Positions 44,966 to 54,485 of a stretch of 63,804 nucleotides of DNA are shown one piece after another (within the stretch, counting starts at the first letter, position 1; each line of letters opens with the position of its first letter). The stretch comes from Acidothermus sp. Its GTDB lineage: Bacteria > Actinomycetota > Actinomycetes > Acidothermales > Acidothermaceae. The position numbers were made by a program, and so were the translations under genes. Below the pieces are notes generated by a model. The model did not search any database, had not been told where the DNA came from, and worked only from the letters and a program-made list of their open reading frames with translations. Location: NCBI GenBank assembly GCA_023512015.1, contig JAIMAI010000012.1, forward strand, positions 1 through 63,804, given 5' to 3'.

Positions 44966-46941
44966 TGCCGCAGCGTATGACCCGGCTTCGTACGGGCCGC
45001 GGCGAGTGCGTCGTCGGTCAGATCGATCACCCGAGAGGTTTGAGACTCGGGCCGGGTCACTCCTCGGCGCGCCGCTTCTTCGAGGACGTCGGTGATTTCG
45101 TGACCGATGAGCTCGTGGCGTTCCAGCAAAGCGTCGCGCAGCGCGGCGACGAGGTGCCGGTTCGCTTCGATGAGCGAGGCGGCGAGGAGCTTCTGTTCCG
45201 CGAGCAACTCGTCGACCTTCGCCCGGCCCTGCTGGTCGGCCAATACCCGACCGACGATGTTGGTGTCGTTCAGGCCGTTGCTCTGCACCGCCGCGTACGA
45301 AATCAGCGTGTCGGTCATCCCGCAGGCGCCGACCATTTGGGCGGCGAGGGTGGTCGCATAGGCGAGGTCACCGCCGGGGCCGGTCGAGACGTCTCCGAAG
45401 AACACTTCTTCCGCGGCTTGGCCACCCATGGCGATCTGGATCAGGCCGAGCATCTCCGACCGGGAGCGGGTGTAGACGTCGTCGCGGTCGTTGTGGGCGA
45501 GTAGGCCGAGGGCGTTGCGGCGTTTGATGATGGTGAGCACTTCCAGCCGGCGGTGTGGGGCGACCAGCCACGCCACGGTCGCGTGACCCGCTTCGTGGGT
45601 GGCGATGAGGCGTTTCTCGTGGTCGGTGTATCCCACCGGTTGGCCGAGTCCGATCTCGGAGTCGAGCCGGGCCTGTTCGACGTCCCGCCAGGTCATGGCC
45701 CGCCGGCCGTCCTGGAGGGCGTGGACCAGGGCGTCGTCGAGCAGCCCTTCAAGCATCGCGGGGGTGTAGCCGGGAGTGACCGCGGCGAGCGCGTCGATGC
45801 GTTCCGGGTCGTCGAGTTCCTCGGTGTGCGCTTTGCGGGCCAGGAAATGCGTGAGGAGGGCGCGGCGGCCGGCTTTGTCGGGGCGGTCGAAACTGAGCCG
45901 CTGGTCGAAACGTCCCGGTCGCAGCAGCGCGGGGTCGAGCGCATCCGCCCGGTTGGTGGAGGCGATGAGCAGGATATTGGCCGGCTTTATCGGAGGTTTG
46001 CGTATTTGTCGGGTTGCGGGCAGGAAGGAATTCACCGCGTCGATGAGGGCGCCGACGATCCGCTGCCCGGGCGGTGGTTGGTCGAAGGATTGCAACTGGA
46101 CCAGCAACTCCTGGACGGCCATGCCGAGGTCTCCGCCGCCGAGATACGGCGCGGTCACCGCAGGGTTTGCCGTCACCGGAGCCAAGGTCGGGGTGCCTAG
46201 CGTGGGCAGCCCGATGAGGCCGCCGCAGCGCATTCCGGGCGCGAGGAGGTCGTCGGCGGTGAAGGCGCTGACGGCGGAGCGTGCCGCGCCGAGGGCGTCG
46301 AATTCATCGATGAACCCGATTGCGCCGCCTTCCTTGCGGGCCACCGCGCGTAACTTCCGGAAGAAAGCTCGTACCTTGCGTTGGGTCGCGCCCTGCAATC
46401 CGGATTGGAACGAGGTCGCGGTGGCGAAGAGAAAAGGCACGTTCGCTTCGGCCGCGATGGCTTTGGCGAGGAACGTTTTTCCGGTGCCCGGGGGCCCTTC
46501 GAAGAGCAGGCCGCGGCGGGGGCGCCCGCCCATGTCGCGGGCGAAGGTGCGGTGCGCGAGGAAGAGGTTGAGGGAACGAACCACCTCGGCTTTGATCACA
46601 TCTATGCCGACCACGTCGGCGAGCCGGACGTCGATCTGCTCGGGTCGGATGAGTTGGTGCGGGGAGCGGCCGTACGCCCAGTACACCCCTCCCATCCCCA
46701 CGAGAAAGAGCACCGGGACGGCGACGTAGAGCAACAGCAGCCACGGGATGTTCGGGAGAGCGAAGACGTTGAACGGGTGACCGGTCGCGAGCCGATACCA
46801 GAGGAATCCGGCGGGAAGGGCCAGCACGAGGGCCAGTCGGCGCAGCCGGGCGCGCCGGGACTTCTCACGGGACCGGCCGACGTCCGCCTTTCTCGCGTCG
46901 AGCAGGGTCCCTTCTGCGATATCGAGAAGCGGGTCGCTCAT
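44962..46941 (-). CDS. FtsH-like AAA+ zinc metalloprotease
   Basis: A 659-residue membrane protease. Two N-terminal helices (about residues 28-47 and 65-85) anchor it. The AAA+ domain has Walker A GPPGTGKTFLAKAIAAEA (near residue 150), Walker B AIGFIDEFDALGAARS and the second region of homology LDPALLRPGRFDQRLSFDRP. The zinc site is ATHEAGHATVAWLV (HExxH, near residue 451). An insert between Walker B and the arginine-finger region (GMRCGGLIGLPTLGTPTLAP) is unusual for FtsH. It is downstream of mshB, and is not the canonical chromosomal ftsH position next to hpt/folE. Confidence 0.92.
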   Translation of the reverse strand: MSDPLLDIAEGTLLDARKADVGRSREKSRRARLRRLALVLALPAGFLWYRLATGHPFNVFALPNIPWLLLLYVAVPVLFLVGMGGVYWAYGRSPHQLIRPEQIDVRLADVVGIDVIKAEVVRSLNLFLAHRTFARDMGGRPRRGLLFEGPPGTGKTFLAKAIAAEANVPFLFATATSFQSGLQGATQRKVRAFFRKLRAVARKEGGAIGFIDEFDALGAARSAVSAFTADDLLAPGMRCGGLIGLPTLGTPTLAPVTANPAVTAPYLGGGDLGMAVQELLVQLQSFDQPPPGQRIVGALIDAVNSFLPATRQIRKPPIKPANILLIASTNRADALDPALLRPGRFDQRLSFDRPDKAGRRALLTHFLARKAHTEELDDPERIDALAAVTPGYTPAMLEGLLDDALVHALQDGRRAMTWRDVEQARLDSEIGLGQPVGYTDHEKRLIATHEAGHATVAWLVAPHRRLEVLTIIKRRNALGLLAHNDRDDVYTRSRSEMLGLIQIAMGGQAAEEVFFGDVSTGPGGDLAYATTLAAQMVGACGMTDTLISYAAVQSNGLNDTNIVGRVLADQQGRAKVDELLAEQKLLAASLIEANRHLVAALRDALLERHELIGHEITDVLEEAARRGVTRPESQTSRVIDLTDDALAAARTKPGHTLRQ

Positions 46942-47152
46942 CGCGTCACCCTTTCGGCGGATTCAGTCGGCCACACGCCATGCCGAAAAAATCATGGGCT
47001 TGGTGTGCGTACTTCCAGTCTTCCCGACGTCGCTGCCGGTGACTACCACCGACCGGCCATATCACTCGGACGGATGAAAGCCCGCTAGGCCGTTCGGCGG
47101 CGGGCCGTTACGCCGTTTGCTTCGGCGATTTCTTGATTCGTTTCCGGGCTCG

Positions 47153-47992
47153 TCACGTCCCGGCGAACAGATCGTGTTCGCGACCGTCGGTGTCGGGCTC
47201 GGGTTTTCCCTCCAAGAGCACGTAGTGCTCGATGCCGAACGCCTTCTGCCCGATGTTGTTGGAGAGGGCGAAGAACGGACCGTCGACGGCGATTTGTGTG
47301 GCGTGTGCCCGCAGCGCGGCGATTTTCTGGTCGAGGTGTGCTCGGGCGTCGATCGTCGCGGTGATGACGTCGTCCGGTCGGGCGAAGGGGACCTCGTCGG
47401 CGTTGTCGACGCCGAAGAAATTCGGGTGCCCGGCCTCCCGCAGCGCGCGGATACCTTCCTCGACCGCCGAGCGCGGCACCGCCGTCGCGTACAGTTTCGC
47501 GACTATGTCGCGGGTGCGCTCCACGGCGCGCACGGTCACCCGGTGAGCTTGGATGTGGTCGGGATGGCCGTATCCGCCGTTCTCGTCGTAGGTGACGACG
47601 ACCTGCGGGCGTATTTCGCGGATCACTTCCACCAGATGGTCCGCGGCCTCGTCGAGATCGGCCTGCCAGAAGGAGCGGGGATGGGAATTGGCGGGAGTGC
47701 CCATCATGCCCGAATCACGGTAACGGCCGGCTCCGCCGAGAAATCTCTGATCGGTGACCCCCAGGGCAGCGCAGGCCCGCCGCAGCTCCCAGATGCGGTA
47801 CCCCCCGAGCTGGTCTGCTTCGTCGGCCCCGAGCAGGCGCAGTTCCGGGACGAGGATCTCGCCTTCCTCGCCGAGGGTGCAGGTCACGAGGGTGACGTGA
47901 ACGCCCTGCGCGGCGTAATACGCCATGGTGGCGCCGGTGCCGATGGATTCGTCGTCCGGATGGGCGTGGACCAAGAGCAGGGAGCGGGTCAT
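47153..47992 (-). CDS. mshB: N-acetyl-GlcN-inositol deacetylase, mycothiol synthesis
   Basis: A 279-residue zinc deacetylase that removes acetyl from N-acetylglucosaminyl-inositol, the second committed step to mycothiol. The LmbE motif is [20 protein letters not shown] (His11, Asp14), with the later [19 protein letters not shown]. The MshB-type C-terminus ([13 protein letters not shown]) distinguishes it from Mca at 24838. ATG 47992 has TAGGGT 6 nt upstream on the minus strand. The 211-nt gap to the FtsH-like gene shows no further element. Confidence 0.95.
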   Translation of the reverse strand: MTRSLLLVHAHPDDESIGTGATMAYYAAQGVHVTLVTCTLGEEGEILVPELRLLGADEADQLGGYRIWELRRACAALGVTDQRFLGGAGRYRDSGMMGTPANSHPRSFWQADLDEAADHLVEVIREIRPQVVVTYDENGGYGHPDHIQAHRVTVRAVERTRDIVAKLYATAVPRSAVEEGIRALREAGHPNFFGVDNADEVPFARPDDVITATIDARAHLDQKIAALRAHATQIAVDGPFFALSNNIGQKAFGIEHYVLLEGKPEPDTDGREHDLFAGT

Positions 47993-47998
47993 GTCCTC

Positions 47999-48004
47999 AC
48001 CCTA
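47999..48004 (-). promoter_or_regulatory. TAGGGT -10 box, start of mshB
   Basis: TAGGGT then GAGGAC then ATG 47992; the six spacer bases could also act as a weak ribosome site, so leaderless start is only a suggestion. Confidence 0.35.
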
Positions 48005-48034
48005 CGGAGCCCGGCCGTCGCGGAGGTCGGTGGT

Positions 48035-48337
48035 TCACCCCCGCCTGCGGGGACGCCGCAAAGCCGCGAAATTGATCGACCAGCCGATGCCGAACGCTCT
48101 CGGTACGAAGACCCGAGGGTCGTCGGGCGCCCACACGCTGCGCAGCAGACGCCGGGGAGTAGGAGTGCGGAAATCGTAGGGGATGGGGCCGAGCCGGCCG
48201 ACCCACCGCCGTTCGGCACGGGGTTTGCGTATTTCCTTGACGACGGCGGCGGCCGCCAACCCGGCCGTCACCAGTCGGAGCGCGGCGCGAATCTTCCCTC
48301 GCCGGTCGCGGGAGCGGGGCGTAGAGGTGCGTCTCAT
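48035..48337 (-). CDS. DUF5808-like small protein
   Basis: A 100-residue basic protein with an N-terminal hydrophobic helix (RAALRLVTAGLAAAAVVKEI) and a C-terminal segment DPRVFVPRAFGIGWSINFAA that looks like the DUF5808 motif of actinobacterial membrane-associated proteins. ATG 48337 has GGAGAGG 5 nt upstream, which selects it over the longer frame to 48697 that runs across the divergent sdh promoter region. The function is unknown. Confidence 0.7.
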   Translation of the reverse strand: MRRTSTPRSRDRRGKIRAALRLVTAGLAAAAVVKEIRKPRAERRWVGRLGPIPYDFRTPTPRRLLRSVWAPDDPRVFVPRAFGIGWSINFAALRRPRRRG

Positions 48338-48539
48338 CGCTGCCTCTCCAAAGGCTGTGGCCGTGGGCAGTTTCCGATCATACGCATCTCTCAGGGAGGC
48401 CGTGCGTGACCGATCGCACATCGCCCTCATCTGGGGGAGCGACGGGGGGACGGCGTAAGTTGTGGTCGCCGGGACCCATACGGTGACCGGATCGTGAGCT
48501 GGTCCCGGGCGTTCGATCTCGCGATGGGGAGAGCCCTCG

Positions 48540-49376
48540 ATGACGACGCAGAGTCGGGTACCGTCGATTCCCGCTCCGGCCGCACCGCGGACCGGACGTC
48601 GAGCACCGGTGCGGGGCCGGACCTTGCGGACCGACCGGTGGTGGGCGCAGCCGGCGGTTACCGTGGCGGTCCTGACGAGTTTCGTGGTGTATTCCACCTG
48701 GGCGGCTTTCGTGGACCGTGACTATTTCTGGGAGCCGTACCTTTCGCCGTTCTACTCGCCGTGCCTGGCGACCCGCTGCGGTCTGGTTCCCGGCTCGCAG
48801 GGCGCGCCGCACGTCGGCATCTTCGGCTCGTGGTGGATCATCTCTCCGGCGATCATCATTCTCATCGTGCCGCTCGGATTCCGGCTCACCTGCTACTACT
48901 ACCGCAAGGCGTATTACCGGTCGTTTTGGTTGTCGCCTCCGGCGTGCGCGGTTGCCGAACCGCATCGCCGGTACACCGGGGAGACCCGCTTTCCGCTCAT
49001 CCTGCAGAACGTGCACCGCTATTTCTTCTACCTCGGGTTCTTGCTGAACATCGTGCTGAGCTACGACGCGGTTATTGCTTTCCGCGACCACCAGGGCCGT
49101 TGGGGACACGCCGGACTCGGCACTTTGGTCTTGGTCCTGAACGCCTTGTTGCTATGGGCCTACACGTTGTCGTGTCATTCCTGCCGGGGCATCGTCGGCG
49201 GCCGGCTGAATCACTTCTCCCGGCATCCGGTCCGGTATCGGCTGTGGACGTGGGTGTCGCGGTGGAACCGCTACCACGGGCAGATCGCGTGGGTCTCGCT
49301 GGTGTGGGTGGCGCTGGCGGACTTGTACGTGCGTCTGGTGGCAGCCGGCTGGATCACCGACGTCCGGTTCTTCTGA
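48540..49376 (+). CDS. Succinate dehydrogenase membrane anchor subunit (Sdh1 type)
   Basis: A 278-residue protein with five or six transmembrane segments, for example VTVAVLTSFVVYSTWAAFV, WWIISPAIIILIVPLGF, RYFFYLGFLLNIVLSYDAVI and LGTLVLVLNALLLWAYTLSC. Length and layout match the anchor of mycobacterial Sdh1 (Rv0249c type) rather than small SdhC/SdhD. Histidines and Cys in HRYFFY and TLSCHSCRG may serve cofactors. ATG 48540 is preceded by GGGGAGAG. The flavoprotein gene follows after 104 nt. A weak Crp-like sequence is at 48405-48420. Confidence 0.85.
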   Translation: MTTQSRVPSIPAPAAPRTGRRAPVRGRTLRTDRWWAQPAVTVAVLTSFVVYSTWAAFVDRDYFWEPYLSPFYSPCLATRCGLVPGSQGAPHVGIFGSWWIISPAIIILIVPLGFRLTCYYYRKAYYRSFWLSPPACAVAEPHRRYTGETRFPLILQNVHRYFFYLGFLLNIVLSYDAVIAFRDHQGRWGHAGLGTLVLVLNALLLWAYTLSCHSCRGIVGGRLNHFSRHPVRYRLWTWVSRWNRYHGQIAWVSLVWVALADLYVRLVAAGWITDVRFF

Positions 49377-49480
49377 GGACGGCGACTCGCGACGGTCGGA
49401 TGAAGAAAGACCCGACAGCCGAAAAGAAAGAAAAGAGAAGGAACTGAGCGGGAACGGACGAGAGACGAGCGGATGAACCG

Positions 49481-51274
49481 ATGAGCGAGATCGAGCGGCA
49501 CTCCTACGACGTCGTCGTCGTCGGTGCCGGAGGGGCGGGGCTGCGGGCCGCGATAGCGGCCCACGACGCGGGAGCGCGGACCGCCATCGTGTGCAAATCC
49601 TTGCTCGGCAAGGCACACACCGTGATGGCCGAAGGTGGTATCGCCGCCGCCATGGGGAACGTGTGGCCCGAAGACAATTGGCAGGTCCACTTCCGCGACA
49701 CGATGCGCGGCGGAAAGATGCTCAACAATTGGCGGATGGCGCAACTCCATGCCCAGGAAGCACCCGAACGGGTCTGGGAGCTGGAGAGCTGGGGGGCGCT
49801 TTTCGACCGTACGCCGGACGGCAAGATTTCACAACGTGACTTCGGCGGTCACCGCTACGCGCGGCTCGCGCACGTCGGCGACCGCACCGGTCTGGAAATG
49901 ATCCGAACCCTGCAGCAGCGCGCGGTCGCGCTCGGTATCGACGTCTTCATGGAATGCACCATCACCCGCCTGCTCAAGGACGGCGACCGCATCGCCGGCG
50001 CCTTCGGATACTGGCGGGAGTCGGGTAGGTTCATCGTCTTCGAAGCACCTTCCGTGGTCCTGGCCACCGGCGGGATCGGGAAATCCTTCAAGGTCACCTC
50101 GAATTCTTGGGAATACACCGGTGACGGCCATGCGATGGCGATGCTCGCCGGGGCACCGCTCATCAACATGGAATTCGTGCAGTTCCATCCCACGGGCATG
50201 CTCTGGCCCCCGTCGGTTCGCGGGATTCTCGTCACGGAGAGCGTACGCGGCGACGGCGGTGTGCTGCGCAACGCCGAAGGCCGACGTTTCATGTTCGACT
50301 ACATTTCCGATTACTTCAAAGCGGAGACGGCGGACACCGAGGAAGAAGCGGATCGCTGGTACGACGACCACATCAACAATCGGCGTCCCCCGGAGCTGCT
50401 GCCCCGCGACGAAGTCGCGCGGGCCATCAATGCCGAGGTGAAAGCCGGGCGCGGCACCCCGCACGGAGGGGTCTACCTCGACATCGCCTCGCGCCGCAGC
50501 CCGGAATTCATCAAGAAGCGGCTGCCGTCCATGTACCACCAGTTCAAGGAATTGGCCGACGTCGACATCACCAAGGAGCCGATGGAAATCGCGCCCACCT
50601 GTCACTACGTGATGGGCGGTGTCGAAGTGGACGCCGACTCGGCGATGTCGAAAGTCCCGGGCCTCTTCGCGGCCGGAGAAGTCGCGGGCGGGATGCACGG
50701 CGCGAACCGGCTCGGGGGCAATTCGCTTTCCGACTTGCTGGTCTTCGGCAAGCGGGCCGGGGAATACGCTGCCGCGCACGCCGCGGGGTTGGCGGTGCGT
50801 CCGCGCATCGACGAGGCCGACGTCGCTCAGGCCGAAGCCGAAGCGTTGGCGCCGTTCGCGCGGGACGGCGGGGAGAATCCCTACTCCCTGCATCGCGATC
50901 TGCAAGAAACGATGCACAACCTCGTCGGCATCATCCGAGTGGCCGAGGAGATGGAGCGGGCTTTGGAGCGGATCGCCGAATATCGGGAGCGGTTGGAGAA
51001 GGTCTCGGTCGAGGGGAATCGGCAGTACAACCCCGGCTGGCATCTGGCCCTCGATCTACGCAACATGCTCATCGTCTCGGAATCCATCGCCCGCGCGGCC
51101 CTGGAACGCAAGGAGAGCCGGGGCGGTCATACCCGCGACGACTACCCGAGCACCGACCCCGAGTGGGGGAAGCGCAACGTGTGTTGTCGCTGGGACGGCG
51201 ACCACGTGACGGTTTACCAGCAGCCGTTGCCGGAGATGCCCGACGAGCTGAAGAAACTCTTCGAGGAGCACTGA
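49481..51274 (+). CDS. sdhA: Succinate dehydrogenase flavoprotein subunit
   Basis: A 597-residue FAD-linked subunit that oxidises succinate to fumarate. The FAD Rossmann motif is VVVGAGGAGLRAAIAAHDAGA minus its last residue; the flavin-linking His lies in LGKAHTVMAEGG. HPTGMLWPPSVRGILVTESV and GANRLGGNSLSDLLVFG are substrate and FAD signatures of the SDH/FRD family. It starts with ATG 49481 and overlaps the iron-sulfur gene by one base. The order anchor-flavoprotein-FeS is that of Sdh1 operons. Confidence 0.95.
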   Translation: MSEIERHSYDVVVVGAGGAGLRAAIAAHDAGARTAIVCKSLLGKAHTVMAEGGIAAAMGNVWPEDNWQVHFRDTMRGGKMLNNWRMAQLHAQEAPERVWELESWGALFDRTPDGKISQRDFGGHRYARLAHVGDRTGLEMIRTLQQRAVALGIDVFMECTITRLLKDGDRIAGAFGYWRESGRFIVFEAPSVVLATGGIGKSFKVTSNSWEYTGDGHAMAMLAGAPLINMEFVQFHPTGMLWPPSVRGILVTESVRGDGGVLRNAEGRRFMFDYISDYFKAETADTEEEADRWYDDHINNRRPPELLPRDEVARAINAEVKAGRGTPHGGVYLDIASRRSPEFIKKRLPSMYHQFKELADVDITKEPMEIAPTCHYVMGGVEVDADSAMSKVPGLFAAGEVAGGMHGANRLGGNSLSDLLVFGKRAGEYAAAHAAGLAVRPRIDEADVAQAEAEALAPFARDGGENPYSLHRDLQETMHNLVGIIRVAEEMERALERIAEYRERLEKVSVEGNRQYNPGWHLALDLRNMLIVSESIARAALERKESRGGHTRDDYPSTDPEWGKRNVCCRWDGDHVTVYQQPLPEMPDELKKLFEEH

Positions 51275-52074
51275 TGGGATACGACTTGAAGCTGCGGGTC
51301 TGGCGCGGCGACGAGAACGGCGGAGGTTTGGTCGACTTCACGGTTCCGGTGGAAGAAGGCGAAGTGGTGCTCGACGCCATTCACCGGCTGCAGGCGACTC
51401 AAGCGCACGACCTGGCGGTGCGCTGGAATTGCAAAGCAGGCAAATGCGGCTCGTGCAGCGCGGAGATCAACGGCCGTCCCCGTCTGATGTGCATGACCCG
51501 GTTGTCGCTGTTCGATCCCGCCGAGCCGGTCACCGTCACTCCGCTGCGCACTTTCCCCGTCATCCGCGATCTGGTTACCGATGTCTCGTTCAACTACGAG
51601 AAAGCCAAGACGGTCCCTCCGTTCACACCCCCCGAGGGCCTGGCGCTCGGCGAGTACCGGATGGCGCAAGTGGACGTCGAGCGGTCCCAAGAATTCCGCA
51701 AGTGCATCGAGTGCTTCTTGTGCCAGAACGTCTGTCACGTCATCCGGGACCACGAGGAGAACAAGCAGCATTTCGCGGGGCCGCGTTTCTTCATCCGCTA
51801 CGCGGAACTGGACATGCACCCGCTGGACACCCTCGACCGCAAACGCCAACTCCGCGACGAACACGGCCTCGGGCTCTGCAATATCACGAAATGCTGCACC
51901 GAGGTCTGCCCGGAGGGCATCAAGATAACCGACAACGCCATCATCCCGATGAAGGAACGAGTCGTGGACACCCGCTACGACCCCTTGACTCGTTTCATTC
52001 GCCGATTCCGCAGCCCGGAGCAGCCTCGACGTCCGGCCCCGGAGCGGCAGGGGCAGACGGCGGCCGACTCCTGA
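51274..52074 (+). CDS. sdhB: Succinate dehydrogenase iron-sulfur subunit
   Basis: A 266-residue subunit carrying three clusters. The 2Fe-2S ligands are WNCKAGKCGSCSAEI and then LMC; 4Fe-4S and 3Fe-4S ligands are CIECFLCQNVCHV and CCTEVCPEGIKI. It transfers electrons from flavin to the quinone site in the anchor. ATG 51274 overlaps the sdhA stop (TGATG), which rules out the longer frame from 51163. The final 25 residues are Arg/Pro-rich. Confidence 0.94.
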   Translation: MGYDLKLRVWRGDENGGGLVDFTVPVEEGEVVLDAIHRLQATQAHDLAVRWNCKAGKCGSCSAEINGRPRLMCMTRLSLFDPAEPVTVTPLRTFPVIRDLVTDVSFNYEKAKTVPPFTPPEGLALGEYRMAQVDVERSQEFRKCIECFLCQNVCHVIRDHEENKQHFAGPRFFIRYAELDMHPLDTLDRKRQLRDEHGLGLCNITKCCTEVCPEGIKITDNAIIPMKERVVDTRYDPLTRFIRRFRSPEQPRRPAPERQGQTAADS

Positions 52075-52077
52075 GGT

Positions 52078-52141
52078 CTTAGCCGACCGAGCGCTTAGCC
52101 GACCGAGCCCCCAGCCGATCGAGCACTCAGTCGATCGCGCG
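52078..52141. repeat. Four 16-nt tandem repeats between convergent genes
   Basis: Units close to CTTAGCCGACCGAGCG fill 52078-52141 between the sdhB stop and the ABC permease. The permease stop codon (52127-52129) is inside the last unit. Confidence 0.88.
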
Positions 52142-52924
52142 GCGGAGGAAACCCCACAGCCCGAGGCTTGCGAAAACGGCCAGTGAGACGAGCAGGCCGA
52201 CCAAGCAGATCCAGGGCGCTATGTGCGGGATGAAAGGCGTCAGCGCCGCGCGCATTCCTTCACTGACATACGTGATCGGGTTCATCGCGGTGATGACCTG
52301 GAACCACCGCAAGTGGGAGAGCGACGGCCACGGGTACTGGTTGCATCCGGTGAACAACAGCGGGGTGAGGATCAGCGCGAACATGATTTGGATGCGATTC
52401 GGCGGCACGAGGGTGCCGAGGGTAAGACCGATCGCGGCTCCGATGAGCGCACCGAGGATCAGGACGGCGACGAGCAGTCCCAGGCCGCCGAGCCGCCACG
52501 GAATGGAACCGAGTACCCCGATCCCGACCGGGAACATGACCAGCGATGCCACGAGTGCCCGCAGAGCCGCAAAGACCATCTTTTCCACGCCCACGAGCCA
52601 CGTCGGCAGCGGAGCCAGGAGGCGGTCTTCGATTTCCTTGGTCCAGGAGAATTCGACCACCAAGGGAAGCGCGGTGCTCTGCAACCCGGTGAGCGCGGCG
52701 GTGAGGGCCACGATGCCTGGGAACAGCAGCTTCGCGTAGTCGCCGGTGGCGTATCCAAGGGTGGTCAAAATCTTGCCGAATATGAACAACAGGAACAGCG
52801 GCTGCAGCCCGACTTGGGCGAGGAAAATCGGTAATTCGCGACCGGTGGCCACGATGTCGCGGCCGAGGATCGCGAAGAAGGCGTGGCCGGCACCGCTGCG
52901 GGCCGGAGACCGGACGAGGCTCAT
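52127..52924 (-). CDS. ABC-2 type transporter permease (DrrB-like)
   Basis: A 265-residue membrane protein with six helices of the ABC-2 family. Features include FLAQVGLQPLFLLFIFGKIL, FPGIVALTAALTGLQSTALP and WTKEIEDRLLAPLPTWLVG, the conserved cytoplasmic segment of exporters such as DrrB. ATG 52924 overlaps the stop of the ATPase gene (ATGA), and a longer frame to 53008 is rejected for that reason. With the ATPase it forms an exporter for an unknown substrate, possibly drugs or lipids. Confidence 0.9.
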   Translation of the reverse strand: MSLVRSPARSGAGHAFFAILGRDIVATGRELPIFLAQVGLQPLFLLFIFGKILTTLGYATGDYAKLLFPGIVALTAALTGLQSTALPLVVEFSWTKEIEDRLLAPLPTWLVGVEKMVFAALRALVASLVMFPVGIGVLGSIPWRLGGLGLLVAVLILGALIGAAIGLTLGTLVPPNRIQIMFALILTPLLFTGCNQYPWPSLSHLRWFQVITAMNPITYVSEGMRAALTPFIPHIAPWICLVGLLVSLAVFASLGLWGFLRRAID

Positions 52925-53979
52925 CGCAGCGCCCGCCCGGTGAGGTGGATGAAAACGTCCTCCAGGGTAGGCGTTCCCAAGCGCACGTCGCTCAGTTTCC
53001 CTCCACAAGTCGCCACCAATTCCGCTACCGGAGCGACCAAGCGGGCCGGATCCCCGGTGAGGTACAACCGTGCCCGTAGCCCCGGCCCGTCCGGGGCTAT
53101 CCGCTCGACCCGGACGACGCCATCCAGCTGCCCGAGCTCGGCGAGCACGTCGCCGTCCGGCCGCGGTGAGATTTCGGCTGTCGGCGACGGACGTGCGGAG
53201 GCCTGAGCGGACGACGGAAACGCGCCGTCGAAATGGACGACCACGTCGAGGGTGGCGCTGCCGACGAGGCTGTGGGTGAGGGCCTGTGGGGTGTCGAGGG
53301 CGAGCAGTTTCCCGTGGTCGATGATGCCGACTCGGTCGGCGAGCGTTTCAGCTTCGTCCATGTCGTGGGTGGTGAGCAGGATGGTCACCCCGGATTCCGC
53401 GAGTTCGCGAATGCGGTCCCACACGAACAGCCGCGCCGCGGGATCCAGGCCCGTGGAGGGCTCGTCCAGGAAGAGCACCGGCGGTGAGTGCATGAGGGCG
53501 CGGGCAATCATCACCCGCTGCGCCTGACCTCCGGAGAGCCGATCGGGTTTGTCGTCGGCACGGTCGGTGAGGGCGAATTGGGCGAGGAGAGCGTTCGCCC
53601 GTGCGTTCCGTTGGCCCGCCGGAACGCCGTGGTAGCGGGCGTGGAACAACAAATTCTGCCGAATGGTGAGCGAACGGTCGAGGTTGTTGCGTTGCGGTAC
53701 GACACCGATGCGCGAGCGCGCCCGCACCGGGTCGGCCACGACGTTCACCCCGTCGACGAAAGCGCTGCCGCCCGTCGGGCGGATGCGGGTGGTGAGGACG
53801 CCGATCGTCGTGGATTTGCCCGCACCGTTGGGTCCGAGGAGCCCAAAGCATTCGCCGCGCCGAACCGAGAAGGAAATCCCGTCGACGGCGTTGACCGGGC
53901 TGTTGGAATACCGCTTCACCAAGCCGACGACGTCGATCGCGGTGTCGGGCGTCACTGCGGTCACCTTCACATCCGGCAT
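52921..53979 (-). CDS. ABC transporter ATP-binding protein (DrrA-like)
   Basis: A 352-residue ATPase. Walker A is LLGPNGAGKSTTIGVLTT, the signature DRLSGGQAQRVMIARALMHSP, Walker B VLFLDEPSTGLDPAARLFVW, and the switch His is in LLTTHDMDEAETLADRVGI. The C-terminal 100 residues resemble the DUF4162 regulatory tail of DrrA-type exporters. It starts 18 nt before the NUDIX stop on the same strand and is followed by the permease. Confidence 0.93.
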   Translation of the reverse strand: MPDVKVTAVTPDTAIDVVGLVKRYSNSPVNAVDGISFSVRRGECFGLLGPNGAGKSTTIGVLTTRIRPTGGSAFVDGVNVVADPVRARSRIGVVPQRNNLDRSLTIRQNLLFHARYHGVPAGQRNARANALLAQFALTDRADDKPDRLSGGQAQRVMIARALMHSPPVLFLDEPSTGLDPAARLFVWDRIRELAESGVTILLTTHDMDEAETLADRVGIIDHGKLLALDTPQALTHSLVGSATLDVVVHFDGAFPSSAQASARPSPTAEISPRPDGDVLAELGQLDGVVRVERIAPDGPGLRARLYLTGDPARLVAPVAELVATCGGKLSDVRLGTPTLEDVFIHLTGRALR

Positions 53980-53997
53980 GCCACCAACAATTCCTCA

Positions 53998-54408
53998 CTA
54001 CGTTGCCGTGCCGACGGCAGTCCGCCGCATGTGGGCTGCTATCTCGCCGATGATCGGGAGATCGGGTGGCAGCCACGCCACGTCGTACAGCTCGTGGACG
54101 GCGAGCCATCGCAGTTCCCGGTGACGAATCGGCTGGGGAGGGACGTCGTCCGCGGTCTGCGCCGTCCACACGTGCAGCACCACGCCGTCGGCGATCGGCC
54201 AATCGCCTCCCAGTCGGCGCAGCGGACAGACGTCGATGCCGAGCTCCTCGCGGCATTCGCGGCGCAACGCGGTGATTTCGTCCTCGCCGGGCTCCACCTT
54301 GCCGCCGGGTAATTCCCACCACCCGGCGAGCTCGGGGGGATCGGCGCGGCATCCCGCGAGGAGGCGTCCGCCACGGAGCAGGGCTGCGCCCACGACGACG
54401 AGGGTCAC
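53998..54408 (-). CDS. NUDIX hydrolase (MutT-like)
   Basis: A 136-residue NUDIX enzyme. The catalytic box GGKVEPGEDEITALRRECRE then ELGIDV follows the G-x5-E-x7-REUxEExGU pattern with all acidic residues present. The segment GWWELPGG before it and LRWLAVHEL after it match 8-oxo-dGTPase-like proteins that sanitise the nucleotide pool, though other substrates are possible. GTG 54408 has GGAGG immediately upstream and CAGACT 6 nt before. Confidence 0.9.
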   Translation of the reverse strand: MTLVVVGAALLRGGRLLAGCRADPPELAGWWELPGGKVEPGEDEITALRRECREELGIDVCPLRRLGGDWPIADGVVLHVWTAQTADDVPPQPIRHRELRWLAVHELYDVAWLPPDLPIIGEIAAHMRRTAVGTAT

Positions 54409-54485
54409 CCTCCAAGTCTGAGGGATGAGACCTAAAGGGACGGGTGCCCCTTGACGGGACGACGGCGGGCGGCGACGGTGGGCGT

